Source of the DNA: Mesorhizobium sophorae | GTDB lineage: Bacteria; Pseudomonadota; Alphaproteobacteria; Rhizobiales; Rhizobiaceae | Assembly: GCF_002270415.1 (NCBI RefSeq) | Contig: NZ_NNRI01000007.1 | Coordinates: 1,302,001 to 1,366,000, forward strand | Direction: 5' to 3' | Length of the DNA stretch: 64,000 nucleotides | Part shown: piece by piece, positions 1 to 8,817 of the stretch | Layout of the letters: the number at the start of each line of letters is the position of its first letter | Position numbering within the stretch: the first letter of the stretch is position 1 | The notes under the pieces: generated by a model | Databases searched by the model: none | Told to the model about the DNA's origin: nothing | What the model saw: the letters and a program-made list of their open reading frames with translations, nothing else | Made by a program: the position numbers and the translations under genes

Positions 1-851
1 CTGGCCGGTTCGGCGGCCGGCATCGCGGCCGCCTTCAATACGCCGCTCGCCGGCATCGTCTTCGCCATCGAGGAGATGGGTCGCACCTACGAGGCGCGCA
101 CCAACGGGCTGGTGCTGACGGCGGTGATCCTGGCTGGCCTTGCCTCGCTCGGCCTGCTCGGCAACTACACCTATTTCGGCGTCGCCAGGGAGACGATCGC
201 GTTTGCCGCCGAATGGCCGCTGGTGCTTTCCTGCGGCGTCATCGGCGGCGGTCTTGGCGCGCTGTTCTCGCTGCTGGCGTTGAAGGCGACGCGGCGGATC
301 CGGCGCTGGCACACCGGGCAGCCCTTGCTGCGCGCGCTGGTCGTGGCGGCCGTCTGCGGCTTGTTGGTGGCGGTGATCGGCATCGCGTCGGGCGGGTTGA
401 CCTTCGGCACTGGCTACGCGCAGGCGCGGGGCGCCGTCGAAGGCACGCCGCTGCCCTGGTTCTTCTTTGCCGAAAAGTTCCTGGCGGGACTGCTGTCGAT
501 GATCTCCGGCATTCCGGGCGGCATCTTCGCGCCATCGCTGGCGGTCGGCGCCGGCATCGGCAGTTCGCTTGGCCTGCTGTTCGGCGCCGGCACGGGGCGG
601 CGGCCCTGCTCGGCATGGCCGGCTATTTCGCCGGCGTGGTGCAGGCGCCGATGACGGCCTTCGTCATCATCCTGGAAATGACCGGCAATCACGACAATGT
701 CATCGCGCTGATGCTGGCCTCGATGCTGGGCTACGGCACGGCGCGCATGATCTCGCACGAGCCGCTCTATCATGCGCTGTCGCGCGTCTTCATCGCCGAG
801 GCGATCCGGCGGCGGCGGGCGGAGGCCGCGCCGGGATCAAGCCCGGGCTAA
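1..851 (+). pseudogene. ClC-family chloride channel/transporter, 5'-truncated and frameshifted
   Basis: The window opens inside a voltage-gated chloride channel (ClC) family gene, an inner-membrane chloride channel or chloride/proton antiporter. Reading from base 1, the frame gives the family segment AAFNTPLAGIVFAIEE, and later GIFAPSLAVGAG, the conserved GxFxP anion-path motif. Near 594-597, in a G-rich run, the frame breaks. The remaining family sequence (GMAGYFAGVVQAPMTA and a C-terminal tail) continues in another frame to the TAA at 849-851. One extra base there would restore a continuous reading frame of 283 residues plus stop. No regulatory CBS domains follow. The break could be a true inactivating deletion or a sequence error; both halves look well conserved, so decay would be recent. 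Confidence 0.85.
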
Positions 852-861
852 AAGCAAAAAA

Positions 862-883
862 GGCCGGGCTTTGCGGCCCGGCC
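862..883 (-). terminator. Intrinsic terminator for the IalB-like gene
   Basis: An 8-bp perfect GC stem (GGCCGGGC / GCCCGGCC) with a six-base loop is preceded on the + strand by a run of six A at 856-861. Read on the - strand this is a hairpin followed by TTTTTT, so it terminates the minus-strand gene that ends at 922. It may also help end the ClC gene from the other side. Confidence 0.75.
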
Positions 884-921
884 GTAGTGTAAAACGAAGC
901 TTTGGCAAATCGAAGCTTTGC

Positions 922-1425
922 CTATTTGCACTTGGCGATCGAGGACAGCGCCGCCGAAATGCCCTTCAGCGAGAAGACATAGGAGGTGGGATTGCCGCGG
1001 CCGGACTTCGCCGTCACCTTCATGTCGGTGCCGGTCTTCATGGCGGCGATCAGCACCGGCTCCTCGGCGGCGTTCTCGACCCAGGCCGACTTGCCGCGCG
1101 TGAACATCGAGAAGGACTTCTTGTCGATGGTGACGGTGGCCTTGGAGCCTTCCTGGAAGGTGTAGCCGGCGATGAATTGCGGCTCATAGGACACTTGCTG
1201 GCCGGGCCGCTGGCTGACGAAGAAGAACATGTCGCCATGGTCGAGCGTCGGCGGCTGCTTGTCGGTCGGCACGGTCAGGACATAGCAGACCTTGCCGCCC
1301 GATGCCTGGTAGCTGTAGGTGCCCCAGGCATTGTGTTGGCCGATCTTGGTCGCCGACTGCGCCAGTGCCGGCGCTGCCATGGCTACCAGGGCCAGGCTCG
1401 AAACTGTAGCAATCAATCCGCGCAT
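922..1425 (-). CDS. Invasion-associated locus B (IalB) family exported protein
   Basis: A 167-residue secreted protein. A classical signal peptide (about residues 1-22, ending in ALA) is followed by an IalB-type beta-rich domain. Two cysteines, near residue 47 and at 166, could form the disulphide typical of the family. IalB was named in Bartonella, where it affects erythrocyte entry; in soil rhizobia the role is unknown and should not be read as virulence. The gene is monocistronic and ends just before an intrinsic terminator. The IalB family call is fairly secure from the pattern around GTYSY, CYVL and FFFVSQRP. Confidence 0.8.
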   Translation of the reverse strand: MRGLIATVSSLALVAMAAPALAQSATKIGQHNAWGTYSYQASGGKVCYVLTVPTDKQPPTLDHGDMFFFVSQRPGQQVSYEPQFIAGYTFQEGSKATVTIDKKSFSMFTRGKSAWVENAAEEPVLIAAMKTGTDMKVTAKSGRGNPTSYVFSLKGISAALSSIAKCK

Positions 1426-1700
1426 CGTTTTTCCCGTATTCCAAAGGTGCGGCGGCAGGCCGGCTCAGCGTCCTGCCTGTCGCTTCATTTTGATTTAATC
1501 TGGGTTACCAAACGGTGAATTTCCTTTGAGAAAAGGACCCACACCCGAGGAAACCGCCGCCATTCCCGCGCCGCCGCCTTGCGAGCGGGTGGCGCGACGT
1601 CCCTTTCGGGACTTGGAGGCCACGAAAGCGGCAAGAGTTTGACTTTTTGCTTTGCCGCCAAACGCAGGCTCCAAAGGCATTTGCGCGGGCGCCGGCCTGC

Positions 1701-2063
1701 TCAGCCCTTGTCGGCGATGGCGTCCTTGGCAGCCTGCCGGTGCGCCGGCGTGATGTGGGCGCTGACAGCGGTGATCGCGGCGGTGAGCACGGCGATGTCG
1801 TCGGTGAAGCCAAGCCCGAGGACGAAGTCGGGGATCACGTCCACCGGCAGCACGAAATAGCCGAGCGCGGCGAGCAGAATGCCCTTGGCGCGCAGCGGTG
1901 TGTTCTTGTCCATGGCGCAGTAGTAGGCGGCCACGACCTCTTCCATGAAGGGGATCTGCCGCGCGGCCTTCTTCGCCGTGCGCCAGAATTTCTCGCGCAC
2001 TTCGTTCTCGTCGCCCAGCTTGCCGCCAAAGCCGAAGAAATCAAAACCGGATTGTTGCGCCAT
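1701..2063 (-). CDS. YkvA/DUF1232 family protein
   Basis: A 120-residue protein with the DUF1232 core: the hydrophobic stretch YFVLPVDVIPDFV followed by GFTDD (about residues 69-90). The ATG at 2063 is chosen over an upstream in-frame ATG because AAGGAG lies seven bases before it and the family domain begins soon after. DUF1232 proteins are small, possibly membrane-associated proteins of unknown function. The neighbours do not clarify the role. Confidence 0.8.
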   Translation of the reverse strand: MAQQSGFDFFGFGGKLGDENEVREKFWRTAKKAARQIPFMEEVVAAYYCAMDKNTPLRAKGILLAALGYFVLPVDVIPDFVLGLGFTDDIAVLTAAITAVSAHITPAHRQAAKDAIADKG

Positions 2064-2179
2064 CAGTTTCTCCTTGCGAGCGTCCATGCGCATCCCTGCG
2101 CATGCCCGCGAGCGAAAATGTGGTGAAACCCGAGCCACGCTGCAAGATGCCGGTGCCGATTTGGCAACCGCTGCGCCGT

Positions 2180-2476
2180 TCAGCCACCGAAAAAGCGGTT
2201 CATCTTCTTCGCCAGATCGATATCGAGCGCGGTCACGCCACCGGCATCATGGGTGTTCAGCGTCACGTCGACGGTCTTGTAGACATTCGACCAGTCGGGA
2301 TGATGGTCCATCTTCTCGGCGGCAAGTGCTACGCGGGTCATGAAGGCAAAGGCTTCGGAGAAATTCGCGAAGGTGAACGTGCGCTTGATCGAGGCGCCAT
2401 CGGCGGCCAGCGCCCAGCCGTCGAGACCGGTCAACGCTGCGGCGACTGCTTCCTTGCCCAGTTTCTCTCTCGTCAT
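2180..2476 (-). CDS. 4a-hydroxytetrahydrobiopterin dehydratase (pterin-4a-carbinolamine dehydratase)
   Basis: A 98-residue protein of the PCD/DCoH family. These enzymes dehydrate 4a-hydroxytetrahydrobiopterin, recycling the pterin cofactor of aromatic amino acid hydroxylases. The signature EKMDHHPDW is at residues 54-62, with histidines 58 and 59, and a third conserved histidine at 76 (NTHD). Length is typical. The start at 2476 is preferred over an upstream ATG because it begins at the usual N-terminus and has a GGGA-type ribosome site. Its promoter region is shared divergently with the phosphatase gene starting at 2528. Confidence 0.9.
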   Translation of the reverse strand: MTREKLGKEAVAAALTGLDGWALAADGASIKRTFTFANFSEAFAFMTRVALAAEKMDHHPDWSNVYKTVDVTLNTHDAGGVTALDIDLAKKMNRFFGG

Positions 2477-2527
2477 GTCAGCTTCCCATGCTATTTCGAC
2501 TGAAGTCGTCACCATAGCGTTGGATCG

Positions 2528-3046
2528 ATGAGCGCGAAGCCCATAAATTCCATTCTTTTCGTCTGCCTCGGCAACATCTGCCGGTCGCCACTGGCTGAGG
2601 GGGTTGTTCGCGCCGTGCTGTCAGAGCGCGAATGGGGCGGGGATATGCTGCTCGATTCAGCCGCAACCAGCGGCTGGGAGGTCGGCTCGCCTCCCGATCC
2701 ACGCTCGATCGCGGTTGCTGTGCGTCACGGCATCGACATTTCCCGGCAGAGGGCGCGCAAGGTCACGCCGGAGGATTTTCATCGCTTCGACCTGATCCTC
2801 GGCATGGACCGGTCGAATGTTCGCGACCTGAAAGCGTTGGCGCCGGCAGCCATGCACGACCGGGTGCACCTGTTCCTGGAGTTTGCCAAGGGCAATGCGC
2901 GCGACGTGCCGGACCCCTATTATGACGGGGCGGAGGCCTTCGCCTCGGTCTACCGCATGATCCGCGAAGCGTCGGAGGCGCTGGCGACAAGGCTCGAAGC
3001 ACGGGCGTCCTTGCCCGATAGCGGCCAGGCTTCCTCGACGATGTAG
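2528..3046 (+). CDS. Low-molecular-weight protein-tyrosine phosphatase family protein
   Basis: A 172-residue cytosolic phosphatase. The P-loop CLGNICRS is at residues 13-20, with nucleophile Cys13 and Arg19. The general-acid motif DPYY has Asp129. These are the catalytic elements of LMW-PTPases, which hydrolyse phosphotyrosine or small phosphomonoesters. The C-terminal tail (from about residue 155) extends past the usual fold and overlaps by 97 bp the end of the convergent phosphodiesterase gene. No kinase or exopolysaccharide genes are adjacent, so the substrate is unknown. Confidence 0.9.
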   Translation: MSAKPINSILFVCLGNICRSPLAEGVVRAVLSEREWGGDMLLDSAATSGWEVGSPPDPRSIAVAVRHGIDISRQRARKVTPEDFHRFDLILGMDRSNVRDLKALAPAAMHDRVHLFLEFAKGNARDVPDPYYDGAEAFASVYRMIREASEALATRLEARASLPDSGQASSTM

Positions 3047-3546
3047 GGGCCGCCGCCGACCGAATCGCGCGACGACATCAACACGAAACGGCCGATGCGG
3101 AACGGCAATGTCGAGAAATTGCCACGTGCCGAGAGATACTGGGCGACGTCGAGCGGGGTGGAATTGCGTAAGCGCGCCAGCGTCACATGCGGCATGAACT
3201 TGCGCGGATCCGCGGGAATGCCGAGCCGCTGGCAGATGCGGTCGATCTCGCCCTGAAGGGCGGCAAGATCGGGCGAGGCGGAGGCGCCCGCCCACACCGC
3301 GTGCGGCTTTTTCTGGCCGAAAGCGCCGACGCCGGACAGGGTCAGCGGGAAGGAGGGGCGGTGGACGCGGTCGAGTGCGTTGGCGATCTCGTCGGCGACA
3401 TGACCCGGTACATCGCCGATGAAGCGTAGCGTCAGATGATAGTTTTCGACGTCGATCCAACGGGCCCCGGGCAGGCCGCCCCGCAGCAGGGACAGCGAAA
3501 GGGCGGCGTCACGCGGTATTTCGAGGGCGGTGAAAAGACGCGGCAT
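2950..3546 (-). CDS. thpR: RNA 2',3'-cyclic phosphodiesterase (2'-5' RNA ligase superfamily)
   Basis: A 198-residue member of the 2H phosphoesterase superfamily. The two catalytic HxTx motifs are visible as HLTL (His37) and HVTL (His120), at normal spacing. Proteins of this type (LigT/ThpR) open 2',3'-cyclic phosphates on RNA ends and can join 2'-5' linkages in vitro. The last 32 codons run antisense over the 3' end of the LMW phosphatase gene, so the C-terminal residues after about 170 are probably not part of the catalytic fold. Confidence 0.85.
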   Translation of the reverse strand: MPRLFTALEIPRDAALSLSLLRGGLPGARWIDVENYHLTLRFIGDVPGHVADEIANALDRVHRPSFPLTLSGVGAFGQKKPHAVWAGASASPDLAALQGEIDRICQRLGIPADPRKFMPHVTLARLRNSTPLDVAQYLSARGNFSTLPFRIGRFVLMSSRDSVGGGPYIVEEAWPLSGKDARASSLVASASDASRIMR

Positions 3547-3671
3547 GAAGAGCCTCCCTTCCTCGAATCGAATATTAGCCCTAGCGAATCATCGAAAATC
3601 AAACGGAGCAAGAGGTTTGTTGGTCACAGGCTTTGTTAAAAGTCTCACCAGCGGAAGCAATTAGTCCGATC

Positions 3672-4316
3672 TCACGAACCTCCCGGCGCCGCCGCGATCG
3701 CCTTTTCGACCGTCGGCAAGATGCGTTCGACCATCTGGTCGACGCCCTGAGGGCTCGGATGCAGGCCGTCCTCGAGTTGCATGCCGGGCTGACCGGCGAC
3801 GCCGTCGAGAAAGAACGGGTAGAGCGCAACGTCGTATTTCTTGGCAAGGTCGGGAAAGATGGCGTCGAAGGCGTTCTGGTAGTCGGCGCCGAGATTGGGC
3901 GCGGCGCGCATGCCGGCCAGCAGCACGGCAATCCTGCGGTCCTTGAGCTTGCCCATCATCTCATCTAGGTTCTTTCTGGCGATGTCGGGCGAGACGCCGC
4001 GCAGCATGTCGTTGGCGCCGAGTTCGAGAATGACCAGCTGCGTGCCGTCGGGCACGGACCAGTCGAGCCGAGCCAGGCCGCCGCTCGTCGTGTCGCCGGA
4101 GACGCCGGCATTGGCGACCGTCACGTCGCGACCCGCGGCGCGAAGGGCGGCCTGCAGTTTTTCGGTAAAGCCCTGGTCCGGCCCAAGGCCGAAGCCCGCC
4201 ATCAGGCTGTCACCGAAGCCGACGATCTTGAACGGCTCGGCGAGCGCCGACGAAAAGGTGCCGCAAATGGCGAGGAAAACGATGAAGCCTGCGGCAATCA
4301 GGCGTTTGAAAGACAT
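3672..4316 (-). CDS. TesA-type arylesterase / lysophospholipase, GDSL (SGNH) hydrolase
   Basis: A 214-residue periplasmic SGNH hydrolase. A signal peptide covers residues 1-26. Block I GDSL has nucleophile Ser37, block III GAND has Asn102, and the C-terminal DGLHP holds the Asp/His pair. The E. coli homologue TesA is a thioesterase, protease and lysophospholipase of broad specificity. It is divergent from a YbbA/YbbP-like ABC transporter, the same arrangement as in E. coli (tesA facing ybbAP), which supports a conserved partnership. The start at 4316 puts the signal peptide at the N-terminus; an upstream ATG at 4364 is less likely. Confidence 0.9.
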   Translation of the reverse strand: MSFKRLIAAGFIVFLAICGTFSSALAEPFKIVGFGDSLMAGFGLGPDQGFTEKLQAALRAAGRDVTVANAGVSGDTTSGGLARLDWSVPDGTQLVILELGANDMLRGVSPDIARKNLDEMMGKLKDRRIAVLLAGMRAAPNLGADYQNAFDAIFPDLAKKYDVALYPFFLDGVAGQPGMQLEDGLHPSPQGVDQMVERILPTVEKAIAAAPGGS

Positions 4317-4401
4317 GCGGCAGGCCCCATATGACCAAGGAATTCTTCCGACGGCATCCGGCAAGCAGAGCCTTCATCCCTTGATATAGGACGCTTTCAT
4401 T

Positions 4402-5097
4402 TTGACAGAAGCCGTCATTGCGCTGAAAGACGTATCGCTGACACTTGGCGAAGGGGCGTCCTCCGTGCATGTGCTGAAGGGTGTCAGCCTCGATGTTGCT
4501 GCCGGCGAGGCGACCGGCATCGTCGGTCCTTCGGGCTCGGGCAAGTCGACATTGCTGATGGTTCTGGCAGGCCTGGAAAGGGTCGATTCGGGTACGGTCC
4601 GAATCGCGGGCGAGCTGCTCAATGGCAAAAGCGAGGACCAGATTGCCTCGTTTCGTGGCCGAAACATTGGCATTGTGTTCCAGTCCTTCCATCTCATTCC
4701 CAACATGACGGCGCTCGAAAATGTTGCGGTGCCGCTGGAGCTCGCCGGCCATGCCGATCCGTTTTCGGTCGCGGCGCGCGAGCTTGCGGCCGTGGGCCTG
4801 AGCGATCGCGTCACCCACTATCCCGGCGAATTGTCGGGCGGCGAGCAGCAACGCGTGGCGATCGCCCGGGCGCTGGCGCCGTCGCCGCGCATTCTCATTG
4901 CCGACGAGCCGACCGGCAATCTCGACCAGGCGACGGGGCGGCAGGTCGCCGACCTCTTGTTTGCCAAGGCGGCCGAGCGCGGCATGACGCTGGTGCTGGT
5001 CACCCACGATCCGGCATTGGCGGCACGCTGCTCGCGCCAGGTTTCGATGCGGTCAGGCCGGATCGAGGCGCCGGCACCCGTCAAGGTGACGGCTTGA
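4402..5097 (+). CDS. YbbA-like ABC transporter ATP-binding protein
   Basis: A 231-residue ATPase of the LolD/MacB/YbbA group. Walker A GPSGSGKST is at residues 42-50, the signature LSGGEQQR at 144-151, and Walker B ILIADEP at 164-170. It starts with TTG at 4402; no ATG fits the conserved N-terminus. Its stop overlaps the permease start (TGATG), so the two are translationally coupled. Together they should form a mechanotransmission-type complex that moves lipid, lipoprotein or hydrophobic substrates away from the inner membrane; the true substrate is not shown by sequence. Confidence 0.9.
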   Translation: MTEAVIALKDVSLTLGEGASSVHVLKGVSLDVAAGEATGIVGPSGSGKSTLLMVLAGLERVDSGTVRIAGELLNGKSEDQIASFRGRNIGIVFQSFHLIPNMTALENVAVPLELAGHADPFSVAARELAAVGLSDRVTHYPGELSGGEQQRVAIARALAPSPRILIADEPTGNLDQATGRQVADLLFAKAAERGMTLVLVTHDPALAARCSRQVSMRSGRIEAPAPVKVTA

Positions 5098-7646
5098 TGC
5101 CGTTGTCACGGACGCTGAAGCTTGCGGTCCGCTTCTCGCTGCGCGAAATGCGCGGCGGTTTGTCCGGCTTCCTGATCTTCCTTGCCTGCATCGCGCTCGG
5201 CGTCGCGGCCATCGGCGGCGTCAACTCGGTGGCGCGTTCGATCACCGCCGGTGTCGCCAATCAGGGCCAGACGCTGCTTGGCGGCGATCTCCGTTTCCAG
5301 ATCAACCAGCGCGACGCCAGCCAGGCCGAGCGTGGCTTCCTTGACGGGCTGGGGATCGTTTCGCGCACTGCAAGCATGCGTTCGATGGCGCGTCTCGCCG
5401 ATGGAACCGACCAGGCACTGGTCGAGGCCAAGGCGGTCGACCATGCCTATCCGCTCTATGGCGCGCTTGAAACCGAGCCGGCGCTGTCGAAGCAGGAACT
5501 GTTCGGCGAAGAGTTTGGTGTTTTCGGCGCCGCCGCACCCGATCTGCTGTTCGAACGGCTGCATCTGCAGATCGGCGACCGGCTGAAGCTCGGCACCGCG
5601 ACCTTCGAACTGCGCGCCAGGCTGGTTACCGAACCGGATGCGGTGTCCGACGGTTTCGGCTTTGCGCCGCGGCTGATGATCTCGACCGAAGGGCTGGCGG
5701 CCACCGGGCTGATCCAGCCGGGCAGCCTGGTCGAAAACGCCTACAAGATCCGGCTGCCCGCCGATGCCGATGAGGCGCGGCTGAAAGCCATCCAGGATCA
5801 GGCGGCCAAGGATTTTCCGCAGGCCGGCTGGTCGATCCGCACGCGCAGCAATGCCGCGCCGGCGCTGTCGTCCAACATCGAACGCTTCTCGCAATTCCTG
5901 ACGCTGGTCGGGCTGACGGCGCTAGTGGTCGGCGGTGTCGGCGTCGCCAATGCGGTGCGCGCCTATCTCGACGGCAAGCGCGGTGTCATCGCCACCTTCA
6001 AGAGCCTGGGCGCTTCGGGCGGCTTCGTCTTTGCCGTCTATCTGGTGCAGATCCTGATCATTGCCGCCTTGGGCATCGTGCTTGGCCTCGTGCTCGGGGC
6101 ACTGATGCCGTTCGCGGCCGGTGCCGCCCTCCATCAGGTCATTCCGGTGCCGGCCGAGGGCGGCTTCTATCCCGGCGCGCTCGGCATGGCGGCGCTGTTC
6201 GGCCTTTTGGTGACGCTGGCCTTCGCGCTGCTGCCGCTCGGCCGCGCCCGCGATGTGCCGGCGACCGCGCTGTTTCGCGAGATGGGGCTCGAAGGCCGCG
6301 GCTTTCCGCGCCCTGCCTATGTTGCGGCGGCCGTCGGTATCGCGCTGTTGCTGGCGGCGCTGGCCATCCTGTTTTCCGGCGACCGCCGCATCGCCTCGAT
6401 CTTCGTCGGCGCCACCGTCTTCGCTTTCCTGGTGCTGCGCCTGGTCGGCGCACTGGTGCAGTGGGCGGCGAGGAAGAGCCCGCGCGTGCGCTTCGTGGCA
6501 CTGCGGCTTGCCGTCGGCAACATCCACCGGCCCGGCGCCTTGACGCCATCGGTGGTGCTGTCGCTGGGGCTCGGCCTGACGCTGCTGGTGACGCTGGCGC
6601 TGATCGACGGCAATCTCAGGCAACAAATATCCGGCAGCCTGCCCGAGCGGGCGCCGAACTTCTTCTTCGTCGACATCCAGAGCAGCGACGTCGCTGCCTT
6701 TTCCGTGCTGATCGGCAAGCAGGCGCCACAAGGGACACTGGCCAAGGTGCCGATGCTGCGCGGCCGGGTGATGGCGCTCAACGGCGTCGATGTCGACAAG
6801 GTCACGGTGCCGGCGGAAGGCGCCTGGGTGCTGAAAGGCGATCGCGGCCTGACCTATGACGCCAGCCAGCCGGACAACACGACGCTGACCGAGGGCAGCT
6901 GGTGGCCGGACAATTATACCGGCGAGCCGCTGGTCTCGTTCTCTGCCGTGGAGGGCAAGGAGATCGGGCTGAAGCTTGGGGATACGATCACCGTCAATGT
7001 GCTCGGCCGCAACGTGACGGCGAAGATCGCCAATTTTCGTCAGGTCGAATGGGAGACGATGGGCATCAATTTCGTCATGGTGTTCTCGCCCAACACATTC
7101 GCAGGGGCGCCGCATGGCTGGATGGCGACGCTGACCGAAAAGACCTCCTCGACGGCCGACGATGCGCGTATCCTCAATGCGGTCACCCGCGCCTTCCCGG
7201 CGGTGACGACGGTCCGGGTCAAGGATGCGCTCGACGTCGTCAACCGGCTGGTCGGGCAGCTCGGCACGGCGATCCGGGCTGCCGCCGGCGTGGCGCTTGT
7301 CGCTTCAGTGCTGGTGCTTGCCGGTGCGCTTGCCGCCGGCAACCGGGCGCGCATCCATGACGCGGTGGTGCTGAAGACACTGGGCGCCACACGCAAGACG
7401 CTGATTACCGCCTTCTCGCTCGAATACATGCTGATCGGGCTCGCCACCGCGATCTTCGCCCTGGCGGCAGGTGGTGCGGCCGCCTGGTTCGTCGTCGCAC
7501 GCATCATGACCTTGCCTTCGCATTTCATGCCCGAGGTGGCGGTGGCGACCATTCTGTTTTCGCTTGTCATCACGGTCGGCATCGGTCTCGCCGGCACCTG
7601 GCGGGTGCTCGGCCACAAGGCTGCGCCGGTGCTGCGTAACCTCTGA
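5097..7646 (+). CDS. YbbP-like FtsX/MacB-type ABC transporter permease
   Basis: An 849-residue inner-membrane protein: one N-terminal membrane helix, a large periplasmic domain, two FtsX-type permease domains (about residues 265-390 and 720-845), and a middle helix bundle near 400-500. This duplicated FtsX layout with about ten helices is that of E. coli YbbP, not of LolC/E. ATG at 5097 shares its A with the ybbA-like TGA. The pair sits back to back with a TesA-type esterase, so export or release of an acylated or hydrophobic product is a reasonable inference. Confidence 0.88.
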   Translation: MPLSRTLKLAVRFSLREMRGGLSGFLIFLACIALGVAAIGGVNSVARSITAGVANQGQTLLGGDLRFQINQRDASQAERGFLDGLGIVSRTASMRSMARLADGTDQALVEAKAVDHAYPLYGALETEPALSKQELFGEEFGVFGAAAPDLLFERLHLQIGDRLKLGTATFELRARLVTEPDAVSDGFGFAPRLMISTEGLAATGLIQPGSLVENAYKIRLPADADEARLKAIQDQAAKDFPQAGWSIRTRSNAAPALSSNIERFSQFLTLVGLTALVVGGVGVANAVRAYLDGKRGVIATFKSLGASGGFVFAVYLVQILIIAALGIVLGLVLGALMPFAAGAALHQVIPVPAEGGFYPGALGMAALFGLLVTLAFALLPLGRARDVPATALFREMGLEGRGFPRPAYVAAAVGIALLLAALAILFSGDRRIASIFVGATVFAFLVLRLVGALVQWAARKSPRVRFVALRLAVGNIHRPGALTPSVVLSLGLGLTLLVTLALIDGNLRQQISGSLPERAPNFFFVDIQSSDVAAFSVLIGKQAPQGTLAKVPMLRGRVMALNGVDVDKVTVPAEGAWVLKGDRGLTYDASQPDNTTLTEGSWWPDNYTGEPLVSFSAVEGKEIGLKLGDTITVNVLGRNVTAKIANFRQVEWETMGINFVMVFSPNTFAGAPHGWMATLTEKTSSTADDARILNAVTRAFPAVTTVRVKDALDVVNRLVGQLGTAIRAAAGVALVASVLVLAGALAAGNRARIHDAVVLKTLGATRKTLITAFSLEYMLIGLATAIFALAAGGAAAWFVVARIMTLPSHFMPEVAVATILFSLVITVGIGLAGTWRVLGHKAAPVLRNL

Positions 7647-7659
7647 CTATTCACCTACC

Positions 7660-7709
7660 GCAAGTCCGACGCAAAACCGCTGCACGCTTTGGAATTGCTC
7701 TGAATTCCG
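7660..7709. repeat. Dispersed palindromic repeat, family A (CGCAATTCC...GGAATTGC), diverged copy
   Basis: The sequence resembles copies at 20249-20294 and 27136-27181: a left arm, a centre like AAAACCGCT.CAC, and a right arm GGAATTGCTC. Here the left arm is degraded, with AAGTCCGAC replacing AATTCCGGAC. Three copies in one window mark a dispersed intergenic element. Confidence 0.6.
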
Positions 7710-7819
7710 CCCGCCGGGACCGAGATTTGGTTAAATCGGAGTAATGTTGGGCCGCCAAAGGCCGGAAAACCGCATCGTGGATGCCTCACGAAGCATTACA
7801 CCCGGTTACGGTCTTGTTC

Positions 7820-7848
7820 TTGACGCGAATTACCATCATATTTCGCTA
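7820..7848 (+). promoter_or_regulatory. Putative sigma-70 promoter of the Bax-inhibitor gene
   Basis: TTGACG at 7820-7825, a 17-base spacer, and a weak -10 TCGCTA at 7843-7848. A start near 7855 would coincide with the beginning of the structured leader described next. The -35 is good and the -10 is poor, so the call is tentative. Confidence 0.35.
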
Positions 7849-7851
7849 CAG

Positions 7852-7929
7852 GCATGCTGGAGCCCCGCCAGCGGCGCCTGGGTCCGGTGGACCTGACACC
7901 CGACGGGGCAGAAGCAATAGAGGACTCCC
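7852..7929 (+). ncRNA. ybhL-type leader RNA upstream of the Bax-inhibitor gene
   Basis: The leader has a closing stem GCCCCG (7862-7867) with CGGGGC (7904-7909) and an inner hairpin GGTCC / GGACC (7881-7893), with a second possible pairing of GGGT with ACCC. It lies directly before a YbhL/YccA-family gene. The ybhL motif is a known conserved RNA of alphaproteobacteria found upstream of exactly this gene family, with no ligand assigned. Identity is inferred from position and fold; no covariance search was run. Confidence 0.6.
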
Positions 7930-8709
7930 ATGGCTGAACCCATTCGCAACTATCAGACGCGCGCCGTGCCCGGCGCCGGCGTTGATGCAGGCATCGATCA
8001 GGGCCTGCGCGCCTATATGATCAAGGTCTACAATCTGATGGGGCTTGGCCTCCTCATCACCGGTCTTGCCGCCGTCGGCACGATCATGCTGGCCACCACC
8101 ACCGATCCGGCCTCGGCTGTCGCAACGCTGCCAAGCGGCGAGATGCTGACCTCGTTCGGCTACGCGATCTTCGGCTCGCCGCTGCGCTGGGTGGTGATGC
8201 TGGCGCCGCTGGCGGCCGTGCTGTTCCTGTCGTTCCGCGTCCAGTCGATGAGCGTTTCGGCGGCGCAGACGACGTTCTGGGTCTATGCCGGCCTCGTCGG
8301 CCTCTCGCTGTCGTCGATCTTCCTGGTCTACACCACGGCCAGCATTTCGCAGACCTTCTTCGCCACCGCCGCGGCCTTCGGCGCGCTGTCGCTCTACGGC
8401 TACACGACCAAGCGCGACCTGACCGCCTTCGGCTCGTTCCTGATCATGGGCGTGTTCGGCATCATCATCGCGTCGGTGATCAACATCTTCCTGCACTCGT
8501 CGGCGCTTTCCTTCGCCGTCTCGGCGCTTGGCGTGCTGATCTTCTCGGGCCTGACCGCCTATGACACGCAGAAGATCAAGGAGATGTATTTCGAGGGCGA
8601 CGCTTCGGATGTCGCCGGCCGCAAGGCCATCATGGGCGCGCTGACGCTCTACCTCGACTTCATCAACCTGTTCATGTTCCTGCTGCAGTTCATGGGCGAT
8701 CGCCGCTAG
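7930..8709 (+). CDS. Bax inhibitor-1 / YccA (YbhL) family membrane protein
   Basis: A 259-residue inner-membrane protein with about seven hydrophobic helices from residue 33 to the C-terminus. The family's conserved segment GLTAYDTQKIK is near residues 205-215, followed by a last helix (LYLDFINLFMFLLQF). Bacterial members (YbhL, YccA, YetJ) are calcium-leak channels or modulators of FtsH-type proteolysis. The gene is monocistronic, with a structured leader before it and a strong terminator after it. Confidence 0.9.
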   Translation: MAEPIRNYQTRAVPGAGVDAGIDQGLRAYMIKVYNLMGLGLLITGLAAVGTIMLATTTDPASAVATLPSGEMLTSFGYAIFGSPLRWVVMLAPLAAVLFLSFRVQSMSVSAAQTTFWVYAGLVGLSLSSIFLVYTTASISQTFFATAAAFGALSLYGYTTKRDLTAFGSFLIMGVFGIIIASVINIFLHSSALSFAVSALGVLIFSGLTAYDTQKIKEMYFEGDASDVAGRKAIMGALTLYLDFINLFMFLLQFMGDRR

Positions 8710-8740
8710 TTAGCAGCGACTTGGACCATTGAGTTCCAAA

Positions 8741-8769
8741 GGGCGGCCCAACGGCCGCCCTTTTCTTTT
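8741..8769 (+). terminator. Intrinsic terminator after the Bax-inhibitor gene
   Basis: GGGCGGCC (8741-8748), loop CAAC, GGCCGCCC (8753-8760), then TTTTCTTTT. A perfect 8-bp stem and U-rich tail make a clear rho-independent terminator. Confidence 0.92.
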
Positions 8770-8817
8770 GTGTCGGGTTTTGCTGTTATTGCGGCAGAAT
8801 AACGGCGTGCATAAATA

